Notes: a model not told the origin generated them from the letters alone. DNA of 64,000 bases from CAIXOZ01 sp046091285 (GCA_046091285.1 JBJTBH010000218.1:1-64000); one strand, 5' to 3'. Counted from the first letter of the stretch, positions 16,825 through 26,827 are shown. Numbers and translations: made by a program.

Positions 16825-19800
16825 TCAGGCGCTGAAGTAACGGGCCTGACTGTGCACAGCCACCAGAGCTGTGGTGCTCTGTTCGGGCTGCAGCTGGTCG
16901 CTGTCATCCATGTGCAGACCGATGCGATCGGCACCGAGCCAGTCGAGCTGCGGACGGGAATCGGCGACATTCGGGCAGGCGGGGTAACCGAAGGAATAAC
17001 GGCTGCCGCGGTAGCGCTGAGCCAGGACATCACGCAGCGCTGCCGGCTCCTCAGCTGTGAAACCGAGTTCACGGCGGATACGGGCATGGGTCCACTCGGC
17101 CAGAGCCTCAGCCATCTGCACAGCCAGCCCATGGAAATAGAGGTAGTCGGCATATTGATCGCCCCGGAACAGCTCCTGGGCGAAGCGACTGGCCGTCTCC
17201 CCCATCGTCACAGCCTGCATCGGCAGCACATCAGCGGGCCAGGATTGACCCTCCGGATCCAGGATCTGATCGCGGTAGAAATCAGCGATGCAGTAGCGCT
17301 GGCCGCTGCGCTGGCGGGGGAGCTGAAAACCACCGAGACGACGGGGCGACCAGGAGGGAGCTTCCGCTCCCTCCTGGTGAGGCCTGGGTAAGAGCTGGCG
17401 ATCGACAAGACCTGCAGGATCGAACACATTCAGTCGGTTACCCTCGCGACCGCAGGGGAAATAGCCGTAGGCGACCCGCGGGGAGAGCAGCCGTTCCTCA
17501 AGGCAGCGATGAAACCAGTGTTGAAGCACCGGTTCAGCCTTCTCGGCGAGCAGCTGTTCATAATCCTCACGCAATTGACCCTGGGCCTTGCGCCATTGCC
17601 ACTGACCGGCAAAGAGAGCCTGGCGATCGAGATAGGCGAAGACCTCCTGGAGATCAATCGTCTCTTGATCAAGAACACGAGAGCCCCAGAAGGGAGGGAG
17701 GATCGAATCCTCTTCAGGCACAGCCGCAGAACGGCTCGTATCCGTCACAGACAAGGCCCCGACGGGTTGCGCTTCGAGGACGGAACGATCGTCCGGATCA
17801 GCGTCATGATCGTCGTCGCCATGAACCGATTCGGAGGACCTGGGTGAAACCTGAGCCAGAGACAGACCGTCAGGAGCGCCATTGAGGAAACCGCCGCAAT
17901 CATCCCAGGCACCGGCAGCTTTAGCCTCCACAAGAGCATCCATGAAGCGAAGATCAGCGAAGGCATCACGGCCATAAATCACCTGACCGCGATAAACCTC
18001 ACGGCAATCTTTATTGACAAAGCGAGGCGTCAATGCAGCTCCACCAAGGATGACGGGAACAGTGATTCCAGCATGGTTGAATGCCTCTAGGTTGTCTTTC
18101 ATGAACGCGGTGGATTTCACCAACAATCCGCTCATGGCGATGCAGTCAGCTTGATGCTTCTGCTGGGCTTCAATGATCGCCTCAACCCCCTGCTTGATAC
18201 CTAGATTGATCACTTCATAGCCGTTGTTGGTGAGAATGATGTCCACAAGATTCTTGCCGATGTCATGGACATCTCCCTTGACCGTGGCGATCAGGAACCT
18301 GGCCTTGGCATTGGATTCACCTTCAATCCGCTCCATGAACGGCTCGAGATAGGCGACAGCACTTTTCATCGTCTCAGCACTCTGCAGCACAAAGGGAAGC
18401 TGCATCTGACCGCTGCCGAACAATTCACCGACCACCTTCATGCCATCGAGCAGGAAGGTATTGATGATCTGAAGAGGTGGATACTGCCCCAGGGCTTCGA
18501 CAAGGGCCTGTTCCAGGCCGATTCTTTCGCCGTCGATGATGTGCTGCTTCAAGCGCTGATCAAGGGGAAGATCAGCGAGAGAAGGACCGCTCTGGCGTGC
18601 CTCCTTCGCCGAGACTCCTTCAAAGAGCGTGGTGAGCTCAGTGAGCGGGTCATAAATGCAGACCGCGCCCTGAGCCGCGGCATCGCGGGCAGAGATCTGA
18701 TCGGAAACGCCTTCAAAACGCCGGCGATCCAGAATGAGATCGCGACAGACCTGCTGATGCTCCTCAGAGATTCTGGCCAAAGGCAGAATCTTGGCGGGAC
18801 TGATGATCGCCGCATCCATGCCGGCTTCACAACAGTCGTGCAGGAAAACAGAATTCAACACAATCCGCGCCGCGGGCGAAAGGCCGAAACTGACGTTGCT
18901 GACCCCAAGCAGAAGATGGACGCCAGGCAGCTGGGTACGAATGCGCCGGATCGCCTCGAGAGTCTCGGCACCATTGAGGCGATCCTCTTCAATGCCGGTG
19001 GAAATCGGTAGCGCCAGGGGGTCATAGAAGATCTCATGCGCCGGGATGCCGAATTCCAGAGCATCCCGATAAGCCCGTTGAGCGATCGCGAACTTACGCT
19101 CTGCCGTCCGGGCCATACCCTCCTCATCAATGGTTCCGATCACCACGGCAGCGCCGTAACGCCTGGCGAGTTCCAGAACCTTGAAGAAGCGTTCATCACC
19201 ATCTTCATAGTTGGTGGAATTGAGAATACATTTTCCACCGGCCAACTTCAAGCCAGCCTCCATCTTTTGCCATTCTGTTGAATCAAGCATCAATGGCAAA
19301 TTGACGTTGGTGATCAATCGACTAACGAGCTCATGCATATCGCGCTCGCCATCACGGCCGACATAATCAACATTGACGTCAAGAATATGCGCATTCTCTT
19401 TAAGCTGACCCCGCGCAATCGCCACCAGCCCATCCCAGTCCTCTTCGTTGAGAAGTTCGCGCACCTTCTTCGAGCCACTGGCATTCAGCCGTTCGCCAAT
19501 GATCAAAAAAGAATTGTCCTGGTGATAGGGCGTGATTCCATACAGAGAGGCTGCCGCCGGCTCGTAAGCCAAGGGCGGCCTCTGTTGGCGCTGATCGGGA
19601 AGGCGAACGGTGCGGGGAGCCGGATGCATATCGGCAGCCAGTTCAGCCAGCGCCCCGATGTGAGCCGGGGTGGTGCCGCAACAGCCACCGATCACCTGCA
19701 CACCGAGATCCTCGATGAAATGCAGGAGCTGCATCCGCATCTCCATCGGCGTCAGCCGATAATGGGCCACCCCGCCGATATTTTCCGGCAGACCGGCATT

Positions 19801-20619
19801 GGGAATGCAGCTGACAACAAAGGGGGAATGAGCGCTGAGATAGCGGATGTGCTCCTTCATCTGCTCTGGTCCCGTGGCGCAATTCAGACCGAGCACATCG
19901 ATCGGGAACGGCTCAAGAATCGCCAGCACGGCCGCGATATCTGACCCGACAAGCATCGTGCCGGTGGTTTCCATCGTCACCGAGACCATCAGGGCCCGGC
20001 GCTGGCCGGTGCTGTGAAAGGCCTGCTCGATTCCCTGCAGGGCGGCCTTGATCTGGAGCACATCCTGGCAGGTCTCGACGATAATCAGATCGACATCACC
20101 GGCGATCAATCCTTCGGCCTGCTCCTGGAAGGAGGCCTTCATCGTGTCGAAATCAATGTGCCCGAGGGTCGGTAATTTGGTGGTCGGGCCCATCGCCCCA
20201 GCCACGAACCTGGGCTTCTCCGGGGTGCTGAACTGCCGGGCCATCTCCTTGGCGAGCTCCGCCGCCCGTCTGTTCAGAGCAAAGGCCTGATCCTCGAGGC
20301 CATATTCGGCCAACACGATCGAGGCGGCACCGAAGGTGTCGGTCTCGATCACATCGCAACCCACCTCCAGAAACTGACGATGCACCGCCTGCACCGCATC
20401 AGGCCGGGTGACCACCAGCTGCTCATTGCAACCCTCAAGCGTCGGACCGCCGAAATCCTCGGCGGTCAGATCCATCAGTTGCAGGGAGGTTCCCGTGGCG
20501 CCATCAAACACCAGCACCGGGCGATCCGGATGATGCAGGCGCTCAAGAAAGGCCGATGGAAAGGAGTGGCGGGAGCCGGTCCCGGTCTCGTGCTGCACCA
20601 CTCCCGTCACCATCGCCAT
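16825..20619 (-). CDS. metH: Cobalamin-dependent methionine synthase
   Basis: About 1264 residues with the full MetH domain order. The homocysteine-binding barrel (to about 340) has the zinc cysteines in LGLNCATG and VIGGCCGTTPAHIG. The pterin/methyl-tetrahydrofolate domain contains FLIIGERLNASGSKKVREL and VDYVGRDGERDM. The B12 cap and Rossmann domains carry GDVHDIGKNLVDIILTNNG with the DxHxxG histidine ligand. The C-terminal AdoMet-binding activation domain contains YRGSRYSFGYPACPN. It methylates homocysteine to methionine. Between the B12 and activation domains is an unusually long acidic linker (about 17710-17880). The start could be GTG 20625 or ATG 20619; I took the ATG. CobN, which makes the corrin cofactor, is nearby. 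Confidence 0.97.
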   Translation of the reverse strand: MAMVTGVVQHETGTGSRHSFPSAFLERLHHPDRPVLVFDGATGTSLQLMDLTAEDFGGPTLEGCNEQLVVTRPDAVQAVHRQFLEVGCDVIETDTFGAASIVLAEYGLEDQAFALNRRAAELAKEMARQFSTPEKPRFVAGAMGPTTKLPTLGHIDFDTMKASFQEQAEGLIAGDVDLIIVETCQDVLQIKAALQGIEQAFHSTGQRRALMVSVTMETTGTMLVGSDIAAVLAILEPFPIDVLGLNCATGPEQMKEHIRYLSAHSPFVVSCIPNAGLPENIGGVAHYRLTPMEMRMQLLHFIEDLGVQVIGGCCGTTPAHIGALAELAADMHPAPRTVRLPDQRQQRPPLAYEPAAASLYGITPYHQDNSFLIIGERLNASGSKKVRELLNEEDWDGLVAIARGQLKENAHILDVNVDYVGRDGERDMHELVSRLITNVNLPLMLDSTEWQKMEAGLKLAGGKCILNSTNYEDGDERFFKVLELARRYGAAVVIGTIDEEGMARTAERKFAIAQRAYRDALEFGIPAHEIFYDPLALPISTGIEEDRLNGAETLEAIRRIRTQLPGVHLLLGVSNVSFGLSPAARIVLNSVFLHDCCEAGMDAAIISPAKILPLARISEEHQQVCRDLILDRRRFEGVSDQISARDAAAQGAVCIYDPLTELTTLFEGVSAKEARQSGPSLADLPLDQRLKQHIIDGERIGLEQALVEALGQYPPLQIINTFLLDGMKVVGELFGSGQMQLPFVLQSAETMKSAVAYLEPFMERIEGESNAKARFLIATVKGDVHDIGKNLVDIILTNNGYEVINLGIKQGVEAIIEAQQKHQADCIAMSGLLVKSTAFMKDNLEAFNHAGITVPVILGGAALTPRFVNKDCREVYRGQVIYGRDAFADLRFMDALVEAKAAGAWDDCGGFLNGAPDGLSLAQVSPRSSESVHGDDDHDADPDDRSVLEAQPVGALSVTDTSRSAAVPEEDSILPPFWGSRVLDQETIDLQEVFAYLDRQALFAGQWQWRKAQGQLREDYEQLLAEKAEPVLQHWFHRCLEERLLSPRVAYGYFPCGREGNRLNVFDPAGLVDRQLLPRPHQEGAEAPSWSPRRLGGFQLPRQRSGQRYCIADFYRDQILDPEGQSWPADVLPMQAVTMGETASRFAQELFRGDQYADYLYFHGLAVQMAEALAEWTHARIRRELGFTAEEPAALRDVLAQRYRGSRYSFGYPACPNVADSRPQLDWLGADRIGLHMDDSDQLQPEQSTTALVAVHSQARYFSA

Positions 20620-20673
20620 CGCCACCAGAGCTCGACACTCTAAAAAGCGATCGCCGGCTCCGACCCGGACGCC

Positions 20674-21591
20674 TCAGCCGTCGACGCGAATACGGGTAAC
20701 CCAGTGCTCATAGGCCGGCTCGCGCCCCTCAGTGATGGCCGTGAGGCGTTCACGGATCGCCTCCATCACCGGGCGCTCGGAGCGAAGGTTGGTGGTCTCC
20801 ACCCGCCGCACCGGGGTCACTCTGGCCGCCGTGCCACTGAGAAACACCTCGTCGGCGACAAACAGCTCGGTCTTGTCGACAGCCCGTTCCAGCACCTGCA
20901 GTCCCATGTCCCGGGCCAGGGTCAGGATGCTGTCGCGGGTGATTCCCTCCAGGATGTCCTGGTCGACGCCGGGCGTGATCAACACCCCATCGCGGACGAT
21001 GAAGAGATTCATGCCGCTCGCCTCACTCACCTTGCCACGGCTGTTCAGAAGCAACGCCTCATCGAAACCGCTGCGGACCGCTTCCGTCTTGGCCAGGGAA
21101 CTGGTGATGTAGGCGCCACTGATCTTGCCGCGCAGAGGCAGGGAACGATCCTCCTGACGAGTCCAGCTGCTGATCCGACAGCTGACGCCATCGGGTGAGA
21201 GGTAATCACCGAGCTCAATGCCGTAGATCAGGAAGTCGGTCTCAATGTCATGCAGCCGGGGGGCGATCCCCAGGTCTGAGGTGTAGACGAACGGCCTCAT
21301 ATAGATGGGGCAGGAGGGCCTGTTCGCCACCAGGAAGGCCCGGATGGCCGCCAGGATGGTCTGTTCCGGCAGCTCGGCCAGCAGCAGGCGGGCGCTCTGA
21401 CTCAATCGCCTGGCATGGCGATCGGCACGGAACAGAAGAATCTCGCCGGGATCGCTGGGGTTCGGGATCGCCCGCATGCCACCGAAAGCCCCGGTCCCGT
21501 AATGCAAGGCATGGGTGGCCACGGAAATGGTGGCCTCGGCGAAAGGCACGCATTGGCCGCCGAACCAGGCGTAGGGAAGGAACTGATGCAT
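20674..21591 (-). CDS. ilvE: Branched-chain amino acid aminotransferase
   Basis: 305 residues from the ATG 21589-21591 (MHQFLPYAWFGGQCVPFAEA); the 97 open codons upstream overlap cobN and lack similarity. Fold-type IV PLP enzyme features: HALHYGTGAFGGMRA, YMRPFVYTSDLGIAP, the PLP lysine in RGKISGAYITSSLAKTEA, and SEASGMNLFIVRDGVLITP followed by ILEGITRDSILTLARDMG. It performs the last transamination in Leu/Ile/Val synthesis. It is divergent from cobN (78 bp between starts) and 54 bp upstream of metH's start on the same strand, so the two may be co-transcribed. Confidence 0.95.
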   Translation of the reverse strand: MHQFLPYAWFGGQCVPFAEATISVATHALHYGTGAFGGMRAIPNPSDPGEILLFRADRHARRLSQSARLLLAELPEQTILAAIRAFLVANRPSCPIYMRPFVYTSDLGIAPRLHDIETDFLIYGIELGDYLSPDGVSCRISSWTRQEDRSLPLRGKISGAYITSSLAKTEAVRSGFDEALLLNSRGKVSEASGMNLFIVRDGVLITPGVDQDILEGITRDSILTLARDMGLQVLERAVDKTELFVADEVFLSGTAARVTPVRRVETTNLRSERPVMEAIRERLTAITEGREPAYEHWVTRIRVDG

Positions 21592-21669
21592 CTGGCTGCG
21601 GCGACGAAAGCGAACGGAAGGAAACGATCCGTTGCCCGATCTTCTCACCGCAGCCTGCAGGATGGGGGG

Positions 21670-24600
21670 ATGCATCGCCTTGCCGCCATTCCAGGGTCCA
21701 GCCAACCCGGCGATCCGCAGAGCTTCATTGAGCAACCACCGGCCCCGGTGGTGCTGCTCAGCAGCGCCGACACGGATCTGGCGACGGTGTCCACCGTGCT
21801 GCAGGACCACCCTGGAGTGCTGGATGCGGAACTCAGGGCCCTGAATCTGGCCGCGCTGCATCATCCGGCCCTGATCGATCACTACCTACGCACCTCCCTG
21901 GTCAGCACACGACTCGTGGTCGTGCGACTGCTGGGCGGTCGCGGTCACTGGAGCTACGGCCTGGAAGCCCTGCAGCGCTGGAGCCAGGAGGCCCCTGACC
22001 GTCTGCTGCTGGTGCTGGCGGGTACCGCGGATGAGGAGCACAACCTGGCCGACCTGAGCTCGGTGCCAGCCCCCCTGGCGATCGGCCTGGCCCGCTGTTT
22101 CCGGGAAGGCGGTCCTGAGAACATCCGACGCGTTCTGAGCAGCCTCAGGGAGCTGCTGGTCACGGGAAGCAGCCTGCCGCCGCAACCCCAGCCTCTGCAT
22201 GATCCCCATCCCCATGACTGGCGGCCGGAGGCCGGCGCAAGGGTCGGGGTCGTGCTCTACCGGGCCTGGTGGCAGGCCGGGGACCTGGAGCTGGCCACAG
22301 CCCTGCTGACGGCGCTGCGGGAGGCGGGTCTGGCACCGCGGGCCCTCTGGGTGACCAGTCTGCGGGAACTCCCGGTCCAGGCAGGCGTGCGCGATCTGCT
22401 GCAACGGGAAGCGGTGCAGGCCGTGATCTGCACCACCGCCTTCGCGTCCGTGCAGTTCGAGGAGGCCGGTCTCGGCTCCCCGCTCTGGGAATCCCTCGGC
22501 GTGCCGGTGCTCCAGCTGCTCTGCAGCGGCCAGCCACGGACCCAGTGGGAGACCAGCTGCGTCGGCCTTGGTCCGATCGATCTCAGCCTGCAGGTGGTGC
22601 TACCGGAGCTCGATGGACGGATCACCACCCGGGTCGGAGCCTTCAAGGAACTGCGCCATGCCGATGCCCGCCTGGCGACTGCCGTGTTGCACCTGGTGCC
22701 CGATCGAGAACGCCTGAGCTGGGTGGCCGCACTCACCCGGGCCTGGGTGGAGCTGCGCCAGACCCCCGTCGGACAACGACGCCTTGGACTGGTCCTGGCC
22801 AACTACCCCACCCGGAACAGCCGCCTGGCCAATGGTGTCGGACTGGACACCCCCGCGAGCACGGTGGCGATGCTGCACTGGTTGCGGGAGGCCGGCTACG
22901 ACCTCGGTGACGGCGACCCCACCGACCTGCCGTCCGATGGCGATGCCCTGATCGCCCACCTCCTGAAGGGTCTCACCAACGATCCTGAGAGTGGCCATCG
23001 CCCGGCCCTCACCCACCTGCCCCTGGCGAACTACCAGCGGTGGTACGCCACCCTGCCGGAGGAGAGCCGCGGGCCACTGGAGGCTCGCTGGGGCCCTCCG
23101 GAGCGGGATGCCGGTATCGAACACCTTCCCAGCGGCGAACCGGCCTTCCCGATCCGTGGGCTGGCCTTCGGCGCGGTGGTGGTGCTGATACAACCGGAAC
23201 GGGGCTATAGCCGTGACCCCGCCCTCAGTTATCACAGTCCCGACCTGCCGCCCACCCACGCCTACCTGGCCCAGTACCTGTGGCTGCGACAGGGCCATGG
23301 CGCCCAGGCTCTCGTGCATGTCGGCAAACACGGCAACCTGGAATGGCTGCCAGGCAAGGGGGTGGGGCTTTCCGCCGCCTGCTACCCGGAGTGGGCCCTG
23401 GGCCCTGTGCCGCATCTTTATCCCTTCATCGTCAACGACCCCGGCGAAGGATCCCAGGCCAAACGACGTGCCCAGGCGGTGATTCTTGATCACCTGACCC
23501 CACCACTGGGCCGCGCCGGACTGCATGGGGAACTGCAGGAGCTGGAGGTCCTCCTCGACGAATACTGGGACGCCTGCCAGCTGGGCAGCGCCCGCCTGGC
23601 GGGACTGCGCCGGCGACTCGATCAGCGGCTGCAGTCCCTGGCCCTCCCCCTGCAGGGCAGGGATCCGGAAGAGCGTCTTCAGGCCGCCGACGGTTACCTG
23701 TGCGAACTGAAGGAGGCCCAGATCCGCCTTGGGCTGCACACCTACGGCAGCCTGCCGGAGCGACGGCGGCTGGCGGAACTGCTGCTCTGCCTGGCCCGAC
23801 CTCCCCAGGCCGGTCATCCAGGCCTGACCCAGGCCTTCGCGATCCAGCTGGGCCTCCGTCTCGACCCCTGGGCCGATCCGGATGAACAACCCCTGAGCCC
23901 AGAAGATCGCGCCATCCTTCTGGCCCTGCGCTACGCATCGCCGCCGCAACCAGCAACGCCGATCGCTGCCCCCGACCCACCCGGTGAAGCGGCTGAAGAG
24001 GCAACAGAGCGCCTGCCACATCGCCTCGATCACTGCGGTGATGCGGTGGCCTGGCTGGAGCACTGGACCCTGGCGGCCCTCCAGCCCCTGGTGGATCAGG
24101 CCCTGGGAGAAACACCGGATCCTGAAGCCCCGGCGATGCCGGAGGCCGCGCTGCCGCGACCGCCGGCCGATTCGCTGCAGCAGGTGGCCCACGCGCTGCT
24201 GCCCAGGCTTCTGGCCTGTGGCGATGCCGAACAGCGGGCCTTCCTCGTTGGGCTCGATGGTGGCAGGATCGCCCCGGGGCCGTCCGGAGCTCCGACCCGG
24301 GGCCGTCCCGATCTGTTACCCACCGGCCGCAACTTCTACAGCGTCGATCTGCGGGGACTGCCGACCGAAGCCGCCTGGGACCTGGGCCGACGCAGCGCCG
24401 AACTGCTGCTCGATCTTCATCTTCAGGAGCATGGGGAGGACCTGCGGCATCTGGCCCTCTCGGTCTGGGGAACGGCGACGATGCGCAATGGCGGGGAAGA
24501 CATCGCCCAGGCTCTGGCCCTGCTCGGGGTCCGCCCGGTCTGGGATGGCCCGACACGACGGATGGTGGATCTGGAGGTGATTCCCCTGAGCCTCCTCGGC

Positions 24601-25482
24601 AGACCACGGGTGGATGTGACCCTGCGCATCTCCGGTTTGTTTCGGGATGCCTTTCCCCAGCTGGTGGGCTGGATGCATGAAGCCACGACACGGGTCGCAG
24701 CCCTGGAGGAATCAGCTCACGAGAATCCCCTGGCCGCCGCCGCCCGCACGGAAGGCCACGCAGCCCGGGTCTACGGTTCTGCTCCGGGCGCCTACGGGGC
24801 CGGTCTGCAGGGGTTGATCGACAGCGGCGACTGGGAGCATCGCGATGACCTCGGCGAGGCCTATCTGCAATGGAGCGCCTGGCGCTATGAGGGCAGCGAT
24901 CGGATCACATCGGATCGCGATGGTCTGGAGCAACGGCTGCGGCAGGTGCAGGTGGTGCTGCACAACCAGGACAATCGCGAACACGACCTGCTCGATTCCG
25001 ACGACTACTACCAGTTCCAGGGCGGGTTGAGCGCCGCGATCGAGCGCGTCAGCGGCAAGGCGCCCGATCTCTGGTTCGGCGACCATTCCCGCCAGCAGCG
25101 ACCGCGGGTGCACCGATTGGAAAGGGAGTTCGACAAGGTGCTGCGCAGTCGCGTGCTCAATCCCCGCTGGATCAGGGCGATGTCCGAGCACGGCTACAAG
25201 GGCGGCTTCGAGATGGCCGCCACCCTCGATTACCTGTTTGCCTATGACGCCAGCACCGATCGGGTACCCGACTGGAGCTATGGAGCGATCCAACGCTCCT
25301 GGCTTGGAAACCAGGAGGTGCTGCACGTCCTGAGACAGTCCAACCCATGGGCCCTGCGGGACATGGCGGAACGACTGCTGGAAGCCCACAACCGTGGGCT
25401 CTGGCAAGGCGCCTCCTCAACCGATCTTGAGGATCTGCGGCACCTGGTGCTGGACACCGACCTCCGGCTGGAAAAGCCGTGA
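21670..25482 (+). CDS. cobN: Cobaltochelatase large subunit, CobN/Mg-chelatase H family
   Basis: 1270 residues from the ATG at 21670; the frame is open 85 codons further upstream inside ilvE, but cobN-like sequence begins only after APVVLLSSADTDL. The hallmark H-subunit motif is QALVHVGKHGNLEWLPGKGV, with RGLAFGAVVVLIQPERGY before it. The C-terminal part has GRNFYSVDLRGLPTEAAWDL, FRDAFPQLVGWMHEA, VYGSAPGAYGAGLQGLI, and HGYKGGFEMAATLDYLF. CobN inserts cobalt into the corrin ring with ChlI/ChlD-type ATPase partners. ChlH of chlorophyll synthesis is the paralogous alternative, but the sequence between the shared motifs fits CobN better. It supplies the cofactor used by the neighbouring metH. Confidence 0.92.
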   Translation: MHRLAAIPGSSQPGDPQSFIEQPPAPVVLLSSADTDLATVSTVLQDHPGVLDAELRALNLAALHHPALIDHYLRTSLVSTRLVVVRLLGGRGHWSYGLEALQRWSQEAPDRLLLVLAGTADEEHNLADLSSVPAPLAIGLARCFREGGPENIRRVLSSLRELLVTGSSLPPQPQPLHDPHPHDWRPEAGARVGVVLYRAWWQAGDLELATALLTALREAGLAPRALWVTSLRELPVQAGVRDLLQREAVQAVICTTAFASVQFEEAGLGSPLWESLGVPVLQLLCSGQPRTQWETSCVGLGPIDLSLQVVLPELDGRITTRVGAFKELRHADARLATAVLHLVPDRERLSWVAALTRAWVELRQTPVGQRRLGLVLANYPTRNSRLANGVGLDTPASTVAMLHWLREAGYDLGDGDPTDLPSDGDALIAHLLKGLTNDPESGHRPALTHLPLANYQRWYATLPEESRGPLEARWGPPERDAGIEHLPSGEPAFPIRGLAFGAVVVLIQPERGYSRDPALSYHSPDLPPTHAYLAQYLWLRQGHGAQALVHVGKHGNLEWLPGKGVGLSAACYPEWALGPVPHLYPFIVNDPGEGSQAKRRAQAVILDHLTPPLGRAGLHGELQELEVLLDEYWDACQLGSARLAGLRRRLDQRLQSLALPLQGRDPEERLQAADGYLCELKEAQIRLGLHTYGSLPERRRLAELLLCLARPPQAGHPGLTQAFAIQLGLRLDPWADPDEQPLSPEDRAILLALRYASPPQPATPIAAPDPPGEAAEEATERLPHRLDHCGDAVAWLEHWTLAALQPLVDQALGETPDPEAPAMPEAALPRPPADSLQQVAHALLPRLLACGDAEQRAFLVGLDGGRIAPGPSGAPTRGRPDLLPTGRNFYSVDLRGLPTEAAWDLGRRSAELLLDLHLQEHGEDLRHLALSVWGTATMRNGGEDIAQALALLGVRPVWDGPTRRMVDLEVIPLSLLGRPRVDVTLRISGLFRDAFPQLVGWMHEATTRVAALEESAHENPLAAAARTEGHAARVYGSAPGAYGAGLQGLIDSGDWEHRDDLGEAYLQWSAWRYEGSDRITSDRDGLEQRLRQVQVVLHNQDNREHDLLDSDDYYQFQGGLSAAIERVSGKAPDLWFGDHSRQQRPRVHRLEREFDKVLRSRVLNPRWIRAMSEHGYKGGFEMAATLDYLFAYDASTDRVPDWSYGAIQRSWLGNQEVLHVLRQSNPWALRDMAERLLEAHNRGLWQGASSTDLEDLRHLVLDTDLRLEKP

Positions 25483-25501
25483 TCCCTGAAAGAAGCCCGG
25501 A

Positions 25502-25536
25502 CTGCCGCCCATGCGCAGAGCGCTCGGGGGCGGCAG
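25502..25536. terminator. Stem-loop between convergent cobN and next gene
   Basis: CTGCCGCCC and GGGCGGCAG pair perfectly around a 17-nt loop, 20 nt past the cobN stop and 36 nt past the stop of the opposing gene. There is no T-tract, so any terminator role is tentative. Confidence 0.4.
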
Positions 25537-25571
25537 GCCAGGCTTCTGAACACCGACAGCCGAGGTTGAAT

Positions 25572-26114
25572 TCAGGCGTTCAGATCCTTGGCCATCGACT
25601 TGAAGGCATCGATCGAACCGGGCTTGCTGATGGTCTGGCTGGTGATCGCGGGCTGCTCTTCGGCAGCCTTGGCAGCCTTGGCCTTCTCCTGCTGAATCAC
25701 CGCAGGGCCACCGGTGACATTGACACCGACAGCGGAGCCCTTCATGCGCTGATTGAGTTCAGCCTCACTGAGCTTTTCAGCGAAGGTTTTCTTGACGGGC
25801 TTGGGGATGCCGCCGGTGAGATTGAGCTCAACCTCCTTCTGATCGGAACCCGGGAGACCAGGAGAGAGCTTCTCAACACGGGCTTCCATGGAGGCCACTT
25901 CCTGGATCATCTCCTTGAAACCAGGATTGTCGGCACTGCCCGGGAAGGTGCGACGGATGGTGTTGGAGCGCCGCATGAAATCAACATTGCCCATGCTGCT
26001 GGAGGCCTCCGGATCGAGGAAGAACGCCTCCTCATCGGTTTTCTGCTTGGCAGCAGCAGGCTTGGGATTGACGGACGCAGGCTTGGAGCCGAGCAGACGA
26101 TCGAGAAGACCCAC
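25572..26114 (-). CDS. Conserved cyanobacterial protein of unknown function
   Basis: About 180 residues from a GTG at 26112-26114 (reads MGLLDRLLGSKPASVNPKPA); longer starts overlap the PHP gene. Lys/Ala/Pro-rich stretches surround a conserved-looking core, EEAFFLDPEASSSMGNVDFM, RRSNTIRRTFPGSADNPGF and KEMIQEVASMEARVEKL. The MGLLDRLLGS opening resembles an amphipathic membrane-targeting helix. I think homologs exist in other picocyanobacteria but cannot name the family. The stop lies 89 nt from the convergent cobN stop. Confidence 0.6.
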   Translation of the reverse strand: MGLLDRLLGSKPASVNPKPAAAKQKTDEEAFFLDPEASSSMGNVDFMRRSNTIRRTFPGSADNPGFKEMIQEVASMEARVEKLSPGLPGSDQKEVELNLTGGIPKPVKKTFAEKLSEAELNQRMKGSAVGVNVTGGPAVIQQEKAKAAKAAEEQPAITSQTISKPGSIDAFKSMAKDLNA

Positions 26115-26143
26115 CGACAGGTTCAGCAACGCTGCAGGAAACC

Positions 26144-26821
26144 CTAGCGGCCACGGAGGCTGAATCCATGGGTGTCGGTGCCACAACTCTGCACAAGGCC
26201 ACGTTTGCGCAGGTCTGCGGCAATCGCCTCGCAGACGACGGGCGTGGGCGCCCAGCGCGGCCTGAGGTCGTAGTCGTACCAAGCCTCGGCCCCATCGAAT
26301 CCCTGGGCGGCCGCCGCCGCGATCAGGCGCGCATGAGGGAGCCGATAGCGGGCTGGATGGGCCAGAAGAGCCAGGCCACCGGCGGCATGGGCGGCCCTGA
26401 CCACCGCCTCGGAACGCAGATCAGCCCCGACCACAGCCCGTCCCTGGAGATAGGGGCTCAAGGGATGGAGCTCCCCCTCCCGAGGCATCGTGAAGCCGAG
26501 CACGAGCACATGAACCAGACAACCCTCCAGGAGGCAGCTGATCTCGACCCCACTCCAGAGCCTCGGGGTCGACTGACCCCGTTGTTTCAGGGCTTCAAAA
26601 TGGCCCTCGATCGCTGCATGGGCAGACACACCGTGATGATCGGTGACCGCCAGATGGCGGAGGCCGTGGCGGACCGCCTGGTCGGCCAGCGCCAGGGGCT
26701 CAAGGCTGCCGTCACTGGCAAGGGTGTGGCAATGCAGGTTGATCTCCCCAGGGCAACTCTGCGGCCCGACACTCCGGAGAACTGCCGCCAGGGGATGGTC
26801 GGACCGGGGGAGCGAAGCCAT
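26144..26821 (-). CDS. PHP-domain metal-dependent phosphoesterase
   Basis: A 225-residue protein with the four PHP motifs: INLHCHTLASDGSLEP (HxH), LAVTDHHGVSA (TDH), GLALLAHPARYR (HP) and SCGTDTHGFS near the C-terminus (D-x-H). Metal ligands are complete, so activity is expected. Relatives include the RNase AM/YciV type acting on 5' ends of nucleotides or short RNAs; the substrate here is unknown. It is downstream of hemJ with a 6-nt gap, same strand. Confidence 0.85.
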   Translation of the reverse strand: MASLPRSDHPLAAVLRSVGPQSCPGEINLHCHTLASDGSLEPLALADQAVRHGLRHLAVTDHHGVSAHAAIEGHFEALKQRGQSTPRLWSGVEISCLLEGCLVHVLVLGFTMPREGELHPLSPYLQGRAVVGADLRSEAVVRAAHAAGGLALLAHPARYRLPHARLIAAAAAQGFDGAEAWYDYDLRPRWAPTPVVCEAIAADLRKRGLVQSCGTDTHGFSLRGR

Positions 26822-26827
26822 CGGCGC

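Noticed and set aside
20620..20673. Possible cobalamin riboswitch upstream of metH (and the 78-bp cobN/ilvE gap)
   Set aside because: The gaps are far too short for a B12 riboswitch and contain no B12-box-like sequence that I can see.
21415..21669. Longer N-terminus of cobN
   Set aside because: The extra 85 codons lie within ilvE on the opposite strand and lack CobN similarity; the ATG at 21670 fits both genes.
22600..24192. 530-codon frame antisense to cobN
   Set aside because: Shadow of the conserved CobN frame; Gln/Gly/Val-rich with no domain, and CobN motifs are intact on the plus strand.
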